Shown here: positions 50,368 to 59,045 of the stretch, piece by piece
Numbering within the stretch: the first letter of the stretch is position 1
Layout: every line of letters starts with the position of its first letter
Source: JAWVFM01 sp963841455
Lineage (GTDB): Bacteria > Actinomycetota > Thermoleophilia > Solirubrobacterales > 70-9
DNA length: 64,000 nucleotides
Assembly (NCBI GenBank): GCA_963841455.1
Contig: CAWJCU010000007.1
Location: 310,001-374,000, forward strand
Reading direction: 5' to 3'
The notes under the pieces: model-generated
What the model was told of the DNA's origin: nothing
What the model saw: the letters and a program-made list of their open reading frames with translations, nothing else
Databases searched by the model: none
Position numbers and translations under genes: made by a program

Positions 50368-51357
50368 ATGAGCCGCCGCCGACCGACGCTTGCGCTCGCC
50401 GCTTCCGCCCTCGCCCTCCTCGCCTTCGCGAGCACCGGCTCGGGCGAGCGCGCTCCGAATCCGAAGGCGTTCGACTCGAAGTGCGGCGCCTTCCCGGACG
50501 CGACCGGCATCGCCCCAGGTGCGCCGTCCCTTCCCGACCAGCGCGCCTGGAACCAGGACATCTCGGCGGCCCCGGTCGACCCGGCCTCCGATCGCATCAT
50601 CCAATACATCGACTCGCACGGCGACAAGAACCTCCACCCCGACTTCGGCAGCCAACGCATTTACGGAATCCCGTACAAAGTCGTCGGCCGGGGCACGAAG
50701 CCGACCAAGGTCAAGTTCACTGCGTACGGCGATGAATCCGACCACGGCGCGTACCGGATCCCCCTGTCCGCGCCGGTCGAGGGAGGCCCCAAGGGCGACG
50801 GCGACCGGCACGTGGTCGCCTACGACAAGTCGCGCTGCAAGCTGTATGAGCTCTTCAATGCGTTCCCGGGCCGAGGGAAGTGGAAGGCGGATGGCGGCGC
50901 GATCTGGAACCTCCGAAGCGCCGGCCTCCGCACCCCGGGCTTCACCTCCGCCGACGCCGCCGGGCTGCCGATCTTCCCCGGCCTCGCTCGCTTCGACGAG
51001 GTCAAGGCGGGCGCCATCAACCACGCGCTGCGAGTGACGTTCGAATCGACCCGCGACGCCTGGATCAATCCGGCGTCGCACTGCGCGGGCGATACGAGAT
51101 CGGCGGACGCTCCGCCGATGGGCCTGCGCCTGCGCCTCAAGGCCGCCTACGACACGTCCGCCCTCAAGGGCCAGGCGGCGGTGATCGCCGCGGCCCTGAA
51201 GCGCTACGGCGTGATCAACGCCGACAACGGCTCGAACTGGTTCTTCCAGGGCGCGCCCAACCGCGGCTGGAGCAACGACAACCTCCATCAACTTGCGAGC
51301 ATCCCGGGCAGCGCCTTCGAGGTCGTCCAGAGCGAAGCGCCGGTCGAGCCCTGCTGA
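50368..51357 (+). CDS. Secreted conserved protein of unknown function
   Basis: 329 aa with a signal peptide (about 5-26). The mature part contains RIIQYIDSHGDKNLHPDFGS, YDKSRCKLYELFNAFP, GLRTPGFTSADAAGLPIFPGLARFDEV and HALRVTFEST; I recall similar blocks from hypothetical exported proteins of soil bacteria, but no activity. Three or four cysteines suggest disulfides. Follows the collagen-like gene by about 60 bases with its own leaderless-type promoter. Confidence 0.75.
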   Translation: MSRRRPTLALAASALALLAFASTGSGERAPNPKAFDSKCGAFPDATGIAPGAPSLPDQRAWNQDISAAPVDPASDRIIQYIDSHGDKNLHPDFGSQRIYGIPYKVVGRGTKPTKVKFTAYGDESDHGAYRIPLSAPVEGGPKGDGDRHVVAYDKSRCKLYELFNAFPGRGKWKADGGAIWNLRSAGLRTPGFTSADAAGLPIFPGLARFDEVKAGAINHALRVTFESTRDAWINPASHCAGDTRSADAPPMGLRLRLKAAYDTSALKGQAAVIAAALKRYGVINADNGSNWFFQGAPNRGWSNDNLHQLASIPGSAFEVVQSEAPVEPC

Positions 51358-51358
51358 G

Positions 51359-51904
51359 TCAGTTCATCGACGGGTCAGCCGGCATCCGGGCGACGATGGC
51401 GTACTGGCCGCCCTTGCGGGCCAGAACGTCATGCCAGAGCGCCTCCGGGTCGTCCGGGAAGAGCTCGGCCGGAAGGGGCGGCTCGACTATCCAGGAGTCG
51501 ACATCGAGCTCCGCCTCGAGCTGGCCCGAGTCCCAACCTGAGTAACCGGCGTACGCCCTCCCGCGCCTCACCACGCCGGCGAGCTCATCGAGATCGCGTC
51601 CTGCGGCCGCGAGGCCCACGTCGGCGGCGACGATCCACGCCGCCGAGGTCGGGTCGGAGAACTCGGCGAGCAGGACGACGGCCTCCGGCTGGACGGGCCC
51701 GCCGACGAACACGGGCCCGTTGCCCGCGATATCGGCGAGATCCTCCGAGACCTCGCGCAGCTCGGTGTCGGAGGGCCGGTTGAGGACGATGCCCATCGCG
51801 CCGTCGTCGTTGTGCTCGGTGATCAGCACCACCGTGCGCGCGAAGTTCGGGTCCATCAGCGCCGGTGATGCTACGAGCAGCTTTCCCCGAAGCGAGTCCT
51901 CCAC
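51359..51904 (-). CDS. AlgH/YqgE family protein (UPF0301)
   Basis: 181 aa from GTG 51904 (the frame extends to 51949). Begins SLRGKLLVASPALMDPNFARTVVLI, the family signature, with GAMGIVLNRPSD near 40 and VGGPVQPE near 70. AlgH was first described as a regulator of alginate in Pseudomonas, but the molecular role is unclear. The shorter start is preferred because homology begins there and a CACAAT box lies 7 bases upstream. Confidence 0.9.
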   Translation of the reverse strand: MEDSLRGKLLVASPALMDPNFARTVVLITEHNDDGAMGIVLNRPSDTELREVSEDLADIAGNGPVFVGGPVQPEAVVLLAEFSDPTSAAWIVAADVGLAAAGRDLDELAGVVRRGRAYAGYSGWDSGQLEAELDVDSWIVEPPLPAELFPDDPEALWHDVLARKGGQYAIVARMPADPSMN

Positions 51905-51952
51905 CCCCTTGATTGTGCCGCGCGCGGCCGCGAGACGGCCGTTCGGCATCGC

Positions 51953-51958
51953 TAACCT
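51953..51958 (+). promoter_or_regulatory. -10 box TAACCT for the thioredoxin gene
   Basis: TANNNT box 6 bases before ATG 51965, no ribosome site. Confidence 0.45.
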
Positions 51959-51964
51959 CGCTGC

Positions 51965-52723
51965 ATGGCGGATGTCTCCGAGCGGGATTTCGAGGCTCGC
52001 GTCGTCGAGCGCTCGCGTCAGCTTCCGGTCGTCGTTGACTTCTGGGCCGAATGGTGTGGGCCGTGCCGGACCCTGGGACCTGCACTGGAAGCTGCGATCG
52101 CCAAGCGCGAGGGCGAGGTCGAGCTGGCGAAGGTCGACGTCGACTCCAACCAGCGGCTCGCGACCGCTTTCGGCATCCGCGGGATCCCGGCCGTAAAGGC
52201 GTTCCGCGACGGCAAGGTCGCGGCCGAGTTCACGGGCGCGCTCCCCCCGGCGCGGATCGAGGAGTTCCTCGACGGGATCCTCCCCTCGCAGGCCGATCGC
52301 CTCGCGGCGTCGGGCGACGAGGCGTCGCTACGAGCCGCGCTGAATGCCGATCCCACCCATGCGGGCGCCGCCACGGCCCTCGCGAAGATCCTCATCGCTC
52401 GGGGTGAAGCCGAGGCGGCCCGGTCCACCCTCGAGCCCATACAGGTCGACTTCGTGGCCGCGGGGCTCCTGGCGCGGATGGAGCTGGTGGACGCCGCGGA
52501 GGCTGACGAGCTCGCGCCGGAGCTCGCGGGGGGCTTCGATGCCTGGGATTCCGGTGATCCCGAGCGAGCCCTCGACCTCCTTCAATCGGCGCTCGAGGCG
52601 AGCGAAGATCCCGAGCAGCGCGATCTCCTGCGTCAGGTGATGGTGGCGATCTTCACCGAGCTTGGCTCGGAGCACCCGCTCGCGCAATCGCATCGGCGCC
52701 GGCTCGCCGCAGCGCTCACGTAG
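51965..52723 (+). CDS. Thioredoxin with C-terminal TPR-like region (CnoX/YbbN type)
   Basis: 252 aa. Thioredoxin fold (1-110) with the active WCGPC motif (Cys31, Cys34) and cis-proline in GIRGIPAVKAF, followed by helical repeats (115-250) as in the YbbN/CnoX co-chaperone. Unlike E. coli CnoX, which lacks one or both cysteines, this one keeps both, so it may be redox-active. Two bases upstream of ccdA: a natural pair for carrying electrons through the membrane. Confidence 0.9.
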   Translation: MADVSERDFEARVVERSRQLPVVVDFWAEWCGPCRTLGPALEAAIAKREGEVELAKVDVDSNQRLATAFGIRGIPAVKAFRDGKVAAEFTGALPPARIEEFLDGILPSQADRLAASGDEASLRAALNADPTHAGAATALAKILIARGEAEAARSTLEPIQVDFVAAGLLARMELVDAAEADELAPELAGGFDAWDSGDPERALDLLQSALEASEDPEQRDLLRQVMVAIFTELGSEHPLAQSHRRRLAAALT

Positions 52724-52725
52724 CG

Positions 52726-53463
52726 ATGGCCGCAGCCGACGCCGCAGCCGGGGTCGGGTTCTTCGCCGCGGCCGCGGCCGGCATCGTCTCGTTTCTCTCC
52801 CCCTGCGTCCTCCCGCTCGTGCCCGGATACCTCTCCGCGGTGACGGGGGTCTCCCCGAGCGAGCTCGAGCGCGTCGGGTGGAGGCGGGTGCTCGCCCCCA
52901 GCCTCGTCTTCATCGGCTCGTTCTCGGCGATCTTCGTCGTGCTCGGCCTGACGGCGACCGGCCTGGGCCAGACCCTCAGCGACAACCGGTCGACCCTCGA
53001 GGACCTGAGTGGCGTCCTCATCATCGTGATGGGGTTCCTGTTCGTCGCCGCCGCCTTCCTGCCGCGCCTGGCTCGCGAGTGGCACGTGGAGGCTCTCCTC
53101 GAGCGCGCGGGCAAGGGTGGCCCGGCCGTCGCGGGGGCCGCGTTCGCGGTCGCTTGGACCCCGTGCATCGGGCCAACGCTCGGCGCGATCCTGACGGCGG
53201 CCGCCGCCTCCTCGTCGGCGGCGCACGGCGCGCTCCTCCTGCTCGCTTACTCGGCCGGCCTCGGGATTCCCTTCCTCGTGACCGCCCTTGCCTTCTCGCG
53301 CATGACGACGGCGTTCGCCGTCGTCCGGCGCCACTACGGCGTCGTCATCGGGGTGGGCGGCGCAATCCTCATCGCCATGGGCGTGCTGATCCTCACCGGG
53401 GAGTTCACGCAGCTCAACATCGAGGCCCAGAAGCTGACGAGCGACCTGGGCATCAACCCGTAG
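52726..53463 (+). CDS. ccdA: Cytochrome c biogenesis/thiol transporter CcdA
   Basis: 245-aa membrane protein with six spans that moves reducing equivalents across the membrane. The two redox cysteines lie in conserved spots: FLSPCVLPLVPGYLS (near residue 26) and AWTPCIGPTLGAIL (near 145). GYLSAVTG follows the first, as in other CcdA. Directly behind the thioredoxin gene. No cytochrome c genes are in view, so the client may be another extracytoplasmic thiol protein. Confidence 0.92.
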   Translation: MAAADAAAGVGFFAAAAAGIVSFLSPCVLPLVPGYLSAVTGVSPSELERVGWRRVLAPSLVFIGSFSAIFVVLGLTATGLGQTLSDNRSTLEDLSGVLIIVMGFLFVAAAFLPRLAREWHVEALLERAGKGGPAVAGAAFAVAWTPCIGPTLGAILTAAAASSSAAHGALLLLAYSAGLGIPFLVTALAFSRMTTAFAVVRRHYGVVIGVGGAILIAMGVLILTGEFTQLNIEAQKLTSDLGINP

Positions 53464-53475
53464 CGGCAGCCTGCC

Positions 53476-53763
53476 CTAGACGGGCGGCTCGCTCGCAGGC
53501 GCCTCGACCTCGTAGGGCACGCCGACGACCTCTAGCTCGGCGATCTCCTCCTCGTCGGTCTCGCGCGAGCAGACGATGCGGAACCGCCCGGTCCCGATCT
53601 CCGGATCGGGAACGATCGGAATGCCCCGAACCTCCTCCCAGCCCAGGCGCTCCACCTCGAACGGGTTCATCCGCACCTCGGCGGCCGGGAAGGGGCAGCT
53701 GGAGTTGTGCTGGTCGATCGCCTTGGAGATCGCCTCGAGGTTCTTCGCCTCAGCCGATGCCAT
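53476..53763 (-). CDS. Small cytosolic protein of unknown function
   Basis: 95 aa from ATG 53763: MASAEAKNLEAISKAIDQHNSSCPFPAAEVRMNPFEVERLGWEE, then an acidic C-terminus with RFRIVCSRETDEEE. The NPFEVERLGW motif and size suggest a conserved small protein, but I do not know its role. A TACAAT box 6 bases upstream supports this start over the longer open frame. Confidence 0.7.
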   Translation of the reverse strand: MASAEAKNLEAISKAIDQHNSSCPFPAAEVRMNPFEVERLGWEEVRGIPIVPDPEIGTGRFRIVCSRETDEEEIAELEVVGVPYEVEAPASEPPV

Positions 53764-53769
53764 GAATCG

Positions 53770-53775
53770 ATTGTA
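53770..53775 (-). promoter_or_regulatory. -10 box TACAAT
   Basis: Minus-strand TANNNT box 6 bases before ATG 53763; the closest to the canonical TATAAT in the window. Confidence 0.5.
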
Positions 53776-53803
53776 AGCGCGCGGTTTGACAAGATTGCAC
53801 CGG

Positions 53804-55240
53804 ATGCACGGCGATCGGCTCACCGGCCTCGACGCGTCGTTCCTGCACATGGAGCAGGGCCCGGCGCACATGCACGTCGCCTCGACGGCCGTGTTCGAGG
53901 GAGCGGCGCCGAGCTACGACGAGTTTCGCGACCACATCGCATCCCGCCTTCACCTCGTCCCGCGCTTCCGCCAGAAGCTGCGCTTCATTCCCTTCGGCCA
54001 GGGCCGGCCGGTCTGGGTCGATGACCCCCAGCTAAACCTCGACTACCACGTGCGCCATACGGCGCTCCCCTCCCCCGGCTCCGAGGAGCAACTCCGCCTG
54101 CTCGCGGCGCGGATCTTCTCGCAGCGCCTCGATCGCTCGAAGCCCGTGTGGGAGATGTGGCTGGTCAACGGCCTCGAGGGCGATCGCTTTGCCGTTGTCG
54201 GCAAGAGCCACCACTGCTTGGTCGACGGGGTCTCCGGGGTCGACATAACCACCGTGATGTACGACCTCGCGCCCGAGTCGGATCGCAAGCGGTCCACGGA
54301 CCCCTGGGTCCCGGACCCGGAGCCGACCGACGCACAGCTCCTGAGCGACGCGCTTCTGGAGCGGGCGACGAGCCCGCGCGAGATGGTCCGCGGCGCCCGC
54401 GCCCTGGTCAGGCGCCCGCGCCAGGTGCTTTCTGCAGCCTTTGAGGCCCTCGAGTCGGCGGGGGCATTCGCGAAGGCGGGCATTGCCGCCCCCGCGTCGC
54501 CGTTCAACGTCGACATCGGCCCCTACCGGCGCTTCGCGATCGTCCGCTCCGACCTCGCTGAGCTGAAGCGCGTGAAGAACGCCGCGGGTGGCACGGTGAA
54601 CGACGTGATCCTGGCCGCCGTGACCGGGGCGGTGGGCCGCTACCTCCGCGAGCGCGGACACTCCACCCAGGGTCTCGAGCTGCGGGCCATGGTGCCGATC
54701 AGCGTCCGCGCAGACGAGGAGCACGGCGCGCTCGGCAACCGCGTCTCGGCGATGATGGCGACCCTCCCGGTCTGGTGCGAGGACCCCCTCGAGCGCCTCG
54801 GGGTCGTCAGCCGCTCGATGGGAGACCTCAAGTCCTCGCACCAGGCGATGGGCGCAGAGCTCTTGACTGACCTGGCCGACTTCGCGCCGCCGACGATTGC
54901 CGCTCAGGCATCGCGCCTTCAGTCACGTCAGCGCTGGTTCAACTTCGTCGTCACCAACGTCCCCGGCCCGCAGTTCCCGCTCTACCTCCTCGGTCGCCGG
55001 CTCCTCGAAGTCTTCCCGATGGTCCCGCTGGCGAAGCGCCAGGGCGTCTGCTTCGGGATCATGAGCTACGACGGGACGGTCAACTTCGGCCTCACCGCCG
55101 ACTACGACGCCGTGCCCGACCTCGAGGCGCTGGCGGGTGACTTGGAGGCGGCCCTGCGGGAGCTCTCGGATGCCGTGCCGGCCGAGCCCAAGCGCAGGCC
55201 GGCCAAGCGCCCGGCCAAGGCGAGGGCCAAGTCCTCCTAG
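53804..55240 (+). CDS. Wax ester synthase/diacylglycerol acyltransferase (WS/DGAT)
   Basis: 478 aa. Uses acyl-CoA to esterify long-chain alcohols or diacylglycerol. The catalytic HHxxxDG is HHCLVDG near residues 137-143; the N-terminal LTGLDASFLHME and the PLYLLGRRLLEVFPM/NFGLTADYD region near the C-terminus are family signatures. A Lys/Arg/Pro tail (RRPAKRPAKARAK) ends it. ATG 53804 fits the family start. Indicates neutral-lipid storage, common in Actinobacteria. Confidence 0.92.
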   Translation: MHGDRLTGLDASFLHMEQGPAHMHVASTAVFEGAAPSYDEFRDHIASRLHLVPRFRQKLRFIPFGQGRPVWVDDPQLNLDYHVRHTALPSPGSEEQLRLLAARIFSQRLDRSKPVWEMWLVNGLEGDRFAVVGKSHHCLVDGVSGVDITTVMYDLAPESDRKRSTDPWVPDPEPTDAQLLSDALLERATSPREMVRGARALVRRPRQVLSAAFEALESAGAFAKAGIAAPASPFNVDIGPYRRFAIVRSDLAELKRVKNAAGGTVNDVILAAVTGAVGRYLRERGHSTQGLELRAMVPISVRADEEHGALGNRVSAMMATLPVWCEDPLERLGVVSRSMGDLKSSHQAMGAELLTDLADFAPPTIAAQASRLQSRQRWFNFVVTNVPGPQFPLYLLGRRLLEVFPMVPLAKRQGVCFGIMSYDGTVNFGLTADYDAVPDLEALAGDLEAALRELSDAVPAEPKRRPAKRPAKARAKSS

Positions 55241-55398
55241 CCTGAGCCGGCGCCTGCCCCAGAGATCCTCCGCGGCGAGTGGCATGAGCTTCCTGAATTA
55301 GACGCGCGGGTCCGAGCCCGTCGGCCGGCCTCGCCCCTCCACGGCGGCGAACCTATCGCAGGGCCGATTCAGTCCGCCCGCGTCGCGACCATGCGGGC

Positions 55399-56097
55399 AT
55401 GAGCGTCGGCGAGATCGGGCCGCGTGTCCGCGGGAAGATACGGCCGCAGGAGTACGGTTTCGGGCCACTTCTCGCACTGATCCTCACGTCGCTGATCTTT
55501 CAGCTCGCGGCGCCCGAGACGGACACCGCCCGATTTGTCACGCTGATCCTCCAGGGAGTGACGCTCCTGCTCGCGCTTCGGGTCTCGGGCACCCGGCGCG
55601 CGATCCTGCATGTCGCCCGAATCGCCGTGGCGCTCGCGGTGCTGGGCTCGACGGGGGTCTTCATCGGGTCCGGCGCTCTCAGCGCCGACGAGGCGAAGGT
55701 CGTGACGCTCCTGCTCGTCGCCTTCGCGCCTCTCGCGATCGGCGCCGGTGTCGTTCGCCACGTCCGTGAGGAGCGAGGGGTAACCGTCACGACCATGTTC
55801 GGCGTGCTCTGTATCTACCTGTTGATCGGGATGCTGTTCGCCTTCCTGTTCAGCGTGGTCGACCATCTCGCCAACACGCCGTTCTTCGCCAACGGTCAGG
55901 AGGACCAATCGGACTTCCTCTACTTCAGCTTCACGACGATCACCACGACCGGCTACGGGGACTTCGTCCCAGCGACCAACCTCGGCCACTCGCTCGCGAT
56001 CGCCGAGGCTCTGGTCGGTCAGATCTATCTGGTCACGGTCGTCGCGGTGATCGTCTCGAACCTCCGGCCAGGCGGGCGGATCGGCCATGGCGCGTGA
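55399..56097 (+). CDS. Potassium channel family protein
   Basis: 232 aa with about six membrane spans and the selectivity filter TTTGYGD near residues 180-187, followed by an inner helix (QIYLVTVVAVIVSNL). No positively charged S4 helix, so probably not voltage-gated, and no RCK/TrkA-N domain. The 158 bases before it (55241-55398) hold no gene. Its 3' end overlaps the GNAT gene by 11 bases. Confidence 0.88.
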   Translation: MSVGEIGPRVRGKIRPQEYGFGPLLALILTSLIFQLAAPETDTARFVTLILQGVTLLLALRVSGTRRAILHVARIAVALAVLGSTGVFIGSGALSADEAKVVTLLLVAFAPLAIGAGVVRHVREERGVTVTTMFGVLCIYLLIGMLFAFLFSVVDHLANTPFFANGQEDQSDFLYFSFTTITTTGYGDFVPATNLGHSLAIAEALVGQIYLVTVVAVIVSNLRPGGRIGHGA

Positions 56098-56599
56098 GGC
56101 GCCGGCTGTAAGGCCCGCCCGCGTCGGTGACGCCGAAGCAATCGCCGCGGTCTTCAACCAGGGCATCGCCGAGCGCGTCGCCACCTTCGAGACGCGCGAG
56201 CAGACGCCGGAGCGGGTGGCCGAGCTTCTGAGGCGCCGCAGGGTCGCCCTCGTCGCCGAGCTCGCGGGCACCGTCGCCGGCTTCGCCTGGGTGGGCCCCT
56301 ATGACGACGCGCATGACTACTACTCCGGGGTGGGCGAGGCGACTATGTACGTCGAGCGTTCCGCTCGCCGCTCTGGGGTCGGCACGACGCTGATCCGGGC
56401 GCTCGCCGACGCCGCGGCGCAGGCGGGCTACCACAAGCTCGTGGGCAAGGTCTTCACGTCGAACCAGCCGTCGGTGGAGCTCCTCCGCGCGTGCGGCTGG
56501 CGCGAGGTCGGCCTCCATCGGCGCCATGGCCGCCTCGACGGCGAGTGGAAGGACGTGATCGTCGTCGAGCTCCTCATGAGAGCCCCCTCGGGCGAGTAG
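56087..56599 (+). CDS. GNAT acetyltransferase (phosphinothricin acetyltransferase-like)
   Basis: 170 aa. VRPARVGDAEAIAAVFNQGI and the GVATFET-like segment (ERVATFETREQTP) are typical of Pat/Bar/MddA amino-acid N-acetyltransferases, as are SARRSGVGTTLIRALAD (acetyl-CoA loop) and GWREVGLHRRHGRLDGEWKDVI near the end. Probably acetylates methionine derivatives or phosphinothricin-like amino acids; substrate inferred from family only. Confidence 0.88.
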   Translation: MAREAPAVRPARVGDAEAIAAVFNQGIAERVATFETREQTPERVAELLRRRRVALVAELAGTVAGFAWVGPYDDAHDYYSGVGEATMYVERSARRSGVGTTLIRALADAAAQAGYHKLVGKVFTSNQPSVELLRACGWREVGLHRRHGRLDGEWKDVIVVELLMRAPSGE

Positions 56600-56613
56600 A
56601 AGCGTCCGCCCTA

Positions 56614-56619
56614 CATACT
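56614..56619 (+). promoter_or_regulatory. -10-like box CATACT for nadE
   Basis: Near-TANNNT box 6 bases before the nadE ATG; one mismatch to the consensus first base. Confidence 0.3.
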
Positions 56620-56625
56620 TTCGGC

Positions 56626-58317
56626 ATGGCCGAGAACGAGCGCCTTCGCATCGCCCTCGCGCAGATGGATCCGACCGTCGGCGACGTCGAGGGCAACGCC
56701 CGTGCGGCGCTCGAGTGGATCGAGCGGGCGCGCGACGCCGGCGCGGGGCTCGTGGTGCTTCCTGAGCTCGTGATCAGCGGCTACCCCCCGGAGGACCTCC
56801 TGCTCAAGGCCCATTTCCTCGATGAGTGCCGGCAGGCCCTCGACCGCTTGGCGGCGCAGGTCGACGGGATAGTCGCCGTTGTCGGGTTCCCGGAGAGCGA
56901 CCTCGCCGTCCATAACTCCGCCGCCGTGATCGCGGACCGCCTCGTGAAGGCGGTGTACCGCAAGTGCCTGCTTCCGAACTACGGGGTCTTCGACGAGCGC
57001 CGCTACTTCGAGCCCGGGGACGAGGGCGCGGTCGTGAAGCTCGGCGAAGTCCGCGTGGGCGTCACCGTATGCGAGGACATCTGGTTTCCCGGGCCGCCGG
57101 CGTCGATGGAGGCTCTTTCAGGCGCGACGCTCATCGTGAACGCCTCGGCGTCCCCGTATCACCGCGGCAAGGGGCTCGCGCGGGAGCGCATGGTGGCCGA
57201 TCGGGCCCGCGAGACGAGCGCGGCGTTCGCGCTCTGCAACGCCGTCGGCGGCCAGGACGAGCTCGTCTTCGACGGGCATTCGGTTGTCGTCTCCCCCACC
57301 GGCGAGACGCTGGCGCGCGCGGGGCAGTTCGACGAGGAGCTCCTCGTCTGCGACCTCGACCTCGAGGCGCGCGGCCCGCGCGACGGCGGTGTGCCTGTCC
57401 TCACCTCGCTCGAGCGTCGCGAGCCCCGTGGCACCGTCGAGCGGTCACTCGCCGAGCCGCTCGAGCCAGTGGCGGAGGTCTACGCCGCCCTGCGGCTCGG
57501 GCTCGCCGACTACGTGGGGAAGAACGGCTTCGAGCGAGTGCTGGTCGCCGTCTCCGGAGGAATCGACTCGGCGCTCGTCGCGCTCCTCGCCGCGGACGCC
57601 CTCCGGGGCGACCGGGTGACCTGCGTGGTCATGCCCTCCCCTCATTCGAGCGCGGAGACGCAGGACGACGCCCGCGCGATCGCCCGGAACCTTGGTGCGG
57701 AGCTGGTCGAGATCCCGATCGAGCCGGCGATGGCGGCCTACGAGGGCCTCCTGGGCGGCGCTGCCGTCGACGGGGATGCGGCGGCAGGGCTGGCGGCCGA
57801 GAACGTGCAGGCTCGGATCCGCGGCAACCTGATCATGGCGCTTTCCAACCGCCATGGCTGGCTCGTCCTCACGACCGGAAACAAGAGCGAGATGTCGGTC
57901 GGCTACGCGACGCTGTACGGCGACATGGCCGGCGGGTTCGCCGTGATCAAGGACGTGCCGAAGACCCTGGTCTACGACCTCGTGCGGTACCGCAACGAGC
58001 TCGCCGAAAGCGAGCTCGTGCCGGCTACGGTCCTCGAGCGCGCGCCTTCAGCGGAGCTCAGGCCCGGACAGCTCGACGAGGACTCGCTGCCGCCATACGA
58101 CCTGCTGGATCGCATCCTCGAGGCCTACGTCGAGGACGATCAGGGCCGCGAGGAGCTGATCGCCGCGGGGCTGGAGGCCGAGACCGTCGACGAGGTCCTC
58201 GCGATGGTCGATCGGGCCGAGTACAAGCGTCGCCAGGCGCCGCCCGGGATCAAGATCACGCCGAAGGCCTTCGGCCGCGACCGCCGCCTGCCGATAACGA
58301 ACCGCTACCGCGGCTAG
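56626..58317 (+). CDS. nadE: Glutamine-dependent NAD+ synthetase
   Basis: 563 aa. N-terminal nitrilase-type glutaminase domain with the Glu-Lys-Cys triad (LPELVI near 47, YRKCLLPNYGVFDE near 112, VCEDIW near 147) feeds ammonia to the C-terminal synthetase with the P-loop SGGIDSAL near 308 and TTGNKSEMSVGYATLYGDMAGG near 415. ATG 56626 is chosen at the start of the glutaminase fold. Ends four bases inside the convergent thioesterase gene. Confidence 0.95.
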   Translation: MAENERLRIALAQMDPTVGDVEGNARAALEWIERARDAGAGLVVLPELVISGYPPEDLLLKAHFLDECRQALDRLAAQVDGIVAVVGFPESDLAVHNSAAVIADRLVKAVYRKCLLPNYGVFDERRYFEPGDEGAVVKLGEVRVGVTVCEDIWFPGPPASMEALSGATLIVNASASPYHRGKGLARERMVADRARETSAAFALCNAVGGQDELVFDGHSVVVSPTGETLARAGQFDEELLVCDLDLEARGPRDGGVPVLTSLERREPRGTVERSLAEPLEPVAEVYAALRLGLADYVGKNGFERVLVAVSGGIDSALVALLAADALRGDRVTCVVMPSPHSSAETQDDARAIARNLGAELVEIPIEPAMAAYEGLLGGAAVDGDAAAGLAAENVQARIRGNLIMALSNRHGWLVLTTGNKSEMSVGYATLYGDMAGGFAVIKDVPKTLVYDLVRYRNELAESELVPATVLERAPSAELRPGQLDEDSLPPYDLLDRILEAYVEDDQGREELIAAGLEAETVDEVLAMVDRAEYKRRQAPPGIKITPKAFGRDRRLPITNRYRG

Positions 58318-58733
58318 GTGCGCCGCGGCTCGCGGACGGCGACCGTAATCCTTACGAGCGCGCAGACGCGGTTCTCGTCGTCGGTGATCTCCACGTCCCA
58401 GACCCAGGTCGTCCTGCCTCGATGCCGCACCGTCGCGGCGGCGTTGACGTGGCCGTCGGATATCGGCCGCAGGAACGTGGTGTTGTTCGATTGCCCCATC
58501 GCAATCATGCCGTCAGCTCCGACGCCGACGGCGGTCGCGTAAGAGCAGATCGTCTCCGCGATCGTCGCGTGGACGCCGCCGTGGACGATCCCGTACGGCT
58601 GTCGCACCCGATCGCTGACCGGAACGCGGGCGCGAATCCCGTCGGGACCGTGGTCCAAGTACTCGATGCCCACGAGCCCGGCGAAGCCGTCTTCCTCGGA
58701 GGAGACCGGCATCCCCTCACCGCGATCGCTCAT
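58314..58733 (-). CDS. Hotdog-fold thioesterase (PaaI type)
   Basis: 139 aa from ATG 58733. Single hotdog domain with the active-site motif HGGVHATIAETI (about 52-63) and NNTTFLRPI. Likely hydrolyses an aromatic or small acyl-CoA (PaaI/MenI/YbdB-like); exact substrate not readable. The gene starts 10 bases after the reading frame of a small membrane protein on the same strand. Confidence 0.85.
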   Translation of the reverse strand: MSDRGEGMPVSSEEDGFAGLVGIEYLDHGPDGIRARVPVSDRVRQPYGIVHGGVHATIAETICSYATAVGVGADGMIAMGQSNNTTFLRPISDGHVNAAATVRHRGRTTWVWDVEITDDENRVCALVRITVAVREPRRT

Positions 58734-58743
58734 GCCCGAAACC

Positions 58744-59011
58744 CTATTTGCCCGGGCTGACGCAGGACAGCAGGGCGAGAAGCGACGGGCGGAGGGCGAG
58801 GTCGACGAGGAGCCCGACAGCTCCAAAAGGCCGAACTGACGATCAGAACGTCGGGCGGTGCGGCTCCGCTGGTGCGCGCCGGCTCCGCGGATACGTGTGG
58901 TGGCACGGCGACGGCGAAGGAGACCATCGCCGCGGCGATCGCCAGCGCCGGGCCGAGGAGAACGAGTGGGCGCCGCGTCGCAAGGTCGGCGAGCGGGGTC
59001 ACACCCTCCAC
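58744..59011 (-). CDS. Small membrane protein, probably frameshifted
   Basis: From GTG 59011 the frame gives MEGVTPLADLATRRPLVLL, a membrane span (about 16-37) and a Pro/Ala linker to VLIVSSAF. Beyond that point the open frame turns into low-complexity Arg/Pro. In the next frame, however, FGAVGLLVDLALRPSLLALL and a TAG stop follow, ideally placed 10 bases before the thioesterase ATG. Removing one base from the AAAA run at 58825-58828 joins them into about 88 aa with two spans. No family recognised. Confidence 0.45.
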
Positions 59012-59030
59012 GTTATCCGCGCCGAGTATC

Positions 59031-59036
59031 TACGCT
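59031..59036 (+). promoter_or_regulatory. -10 box TACGCT
   Basis: TANNNT box 9 bases before ATG 59046. Confidence 0.4.
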
Positions 59037-59045
59037 TCCAGGCGG

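Noticed and set aside
53786..53791. TTGACA as a -35 element before the wax ester synthase gene
   Set aside because: It lies only 12 bases before the start codon and no -10 box follows at 17 bases.
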